The notes below the pieces were generated by a model. That model had not been told where the DNA came from and searched no databases. It worked only from the letters and a program-made list of their open reading frames with translations. Shown piece by piece: positions 5,569 to 5,800 of a stretch of 5,800 nt of DNA. Position numbers and translations under genes: made by a program. How positions within the stretch are numbered: position 1 is the first letter of the stretch; each line of letters begins with the position of its first letter. The stretch is from Desulfonema limicola. Lineage in GTDB: Bacteria > Desulfobacterota > Desulfobacteria > Desulfobacterales > Desulfosalsimonadaceae. The stretch is from the NCBI GenBank assembly GCA_020722245.1, contig DYLE01000158.1, forward strand, positions 1-5,800, in the 5' to 3' direction.

Positions 5569-5800
5569 TCAGGGTATTCCCAGCGCGACTTTCTTTCCCG
5601 AGGTTGTTGTCTCAGGCGCGCAACGTTCAAAGCCAGAGGCCGCCTTGCCAAACACCCCCCAGGCCTGCTCGGTTTCCCAAACAGAAAACTCATCCGAGGA
5701 AACCGGTCGCTTTTGGTACCCTTGGCGATGCTTGCGCTCCAATTGCTTGAGGGTGTGGCGGGCAAGCGCCTCACGAAGCGCCATTCTTGTAAAAGCCGAA
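5569..5800 (-). CDS. Partial CDS: C-terminal part of a probable ribbon-helix-helix (CopG/MazE-like) antitoxin, with extra tail
   Basis: The frame is open from the right edge of the window to a TGA at 5569-5571, so the N-terminus is missing. The visible residues begin SAFTRMALREALARH and continue with KQLERKHRQGYQKRPVS, then DEFSVWETEQAWG. That pattern, a basic helix, then HRxGY, then xPVxxxEFxxWExEQxWG, resembles the C-terminal tail of CopG/MazE-like ribbon-helix-helix antitoxins, where the tail contacts the toxin. As I recall, those proteins usually stop one to three residues after the WG. Here 28 further residues follow, starting at a G6 run (5655-5660), with no family feature I recognise. 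No MazF-type toxin follows; the next gene is the methyltransferase 28 nt on. The ATG at 5782-5784 is internal to the family pattern and is unlikely to be the true start. The antitoxin call is by memory of the motif and the DNA-binding half is out of view. Confidence 0.55.
   Translation of the reverse strand, partial: SAFTRMALREALARHTLKQLERKHRQGYQKRPVSSDEFSVWETEQAWGVFGKAASGFERCAPETTTSGKKVALGIP

Noticed and set aside
5553..5774. Alternative minus-strand frame across the antitoxin-like region
   Set aside because: The antitoxin-like pattern (HRxGY, EFxxWExEQxWG) is only in the other frame. This one is Arg/Pro-rich and featureless, although it would be entered by a one-base slip at the G6 run.
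1..5800. CRISPR array, tRNA, rRNA, insertion sequence or phage attachment site
   Set aside because: I saw no regularly spaced repeats, no cloverleaf or rRNA-like stretch, no transposase motif and no paired terminal repeats. The similar AGCCGAA at both window ends is too short to mean anything.

Overview
The window reads as chromosomal DNA from a Gram-negative bacterium. It is moderately GC-rich and gene-dense, with Shine-Dalgarno-type starts. The mix of proteins (a soluble receiver-first histidine kinase, an FbaB-type class I aldolase, a bacterial MIF homologue, and a methyltransferase resembling ones I recall from anaerobes and methanogens) would fit a Desulfobacterota-like anaerobe. That placement is an inference from protein flavour; no marker gene is present.

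Layout. (1) 1-149: a leader with a terminator-like hairpin and an AT-rich stretch. (2) 150-2469, plus strand: a soluble REC-HisKA-HATPase kinase whose 3' end overlaps by 23 nt an RlmC/TrmA-like RNA (uracil-5-)-methyltransferase. The second gene's start codon lies in the loop of a small hairpin, which suggests translational coupling. (3) 2466-3430, minus strand: an apparent two-gene operon of a MIF/phenylpyruvate tautomerase-like protein followed 17 nt later by a Nudix hydrolase. The Nudix gene meets the methyltransferase tail to tail with a 4-nt overlap. (4) 3431-3654: a divergent regulatory region with a good sigma70-like promoter for the MIF operon and two T8 tracts spaced 20 bp apart. (5) 3655-4707, plus strand: a full-length class I fructose-bisphosphate aldolase. 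(6) 4737-5540, minus strand: a class I SAM methyltransferase of unknown substrate, convergent with the aldolase. (7) 5569-5800, minus strand: the C-terminal part of a probable ribbon-helix-helix antitoxin running off the right edge, with no recognisable toxin downstream.

These are ordinary-looking housekeeping and signalling genes and do not form one obvious pathway. Two places deserve most attention. One is the MIF-Nudix operon, where restarting the MIF gene at the SD-supported ATG gives exactly the Met-Pro N-terminus and length expected of a catalytic MIF fold. The other is the orphan antitoxin end, which has an unusual C-terminal extension beginning at a G6 run. I saw no insertion sequence, CRISPR array, tRNA or rRNA, and no convincing new multi-gene system.
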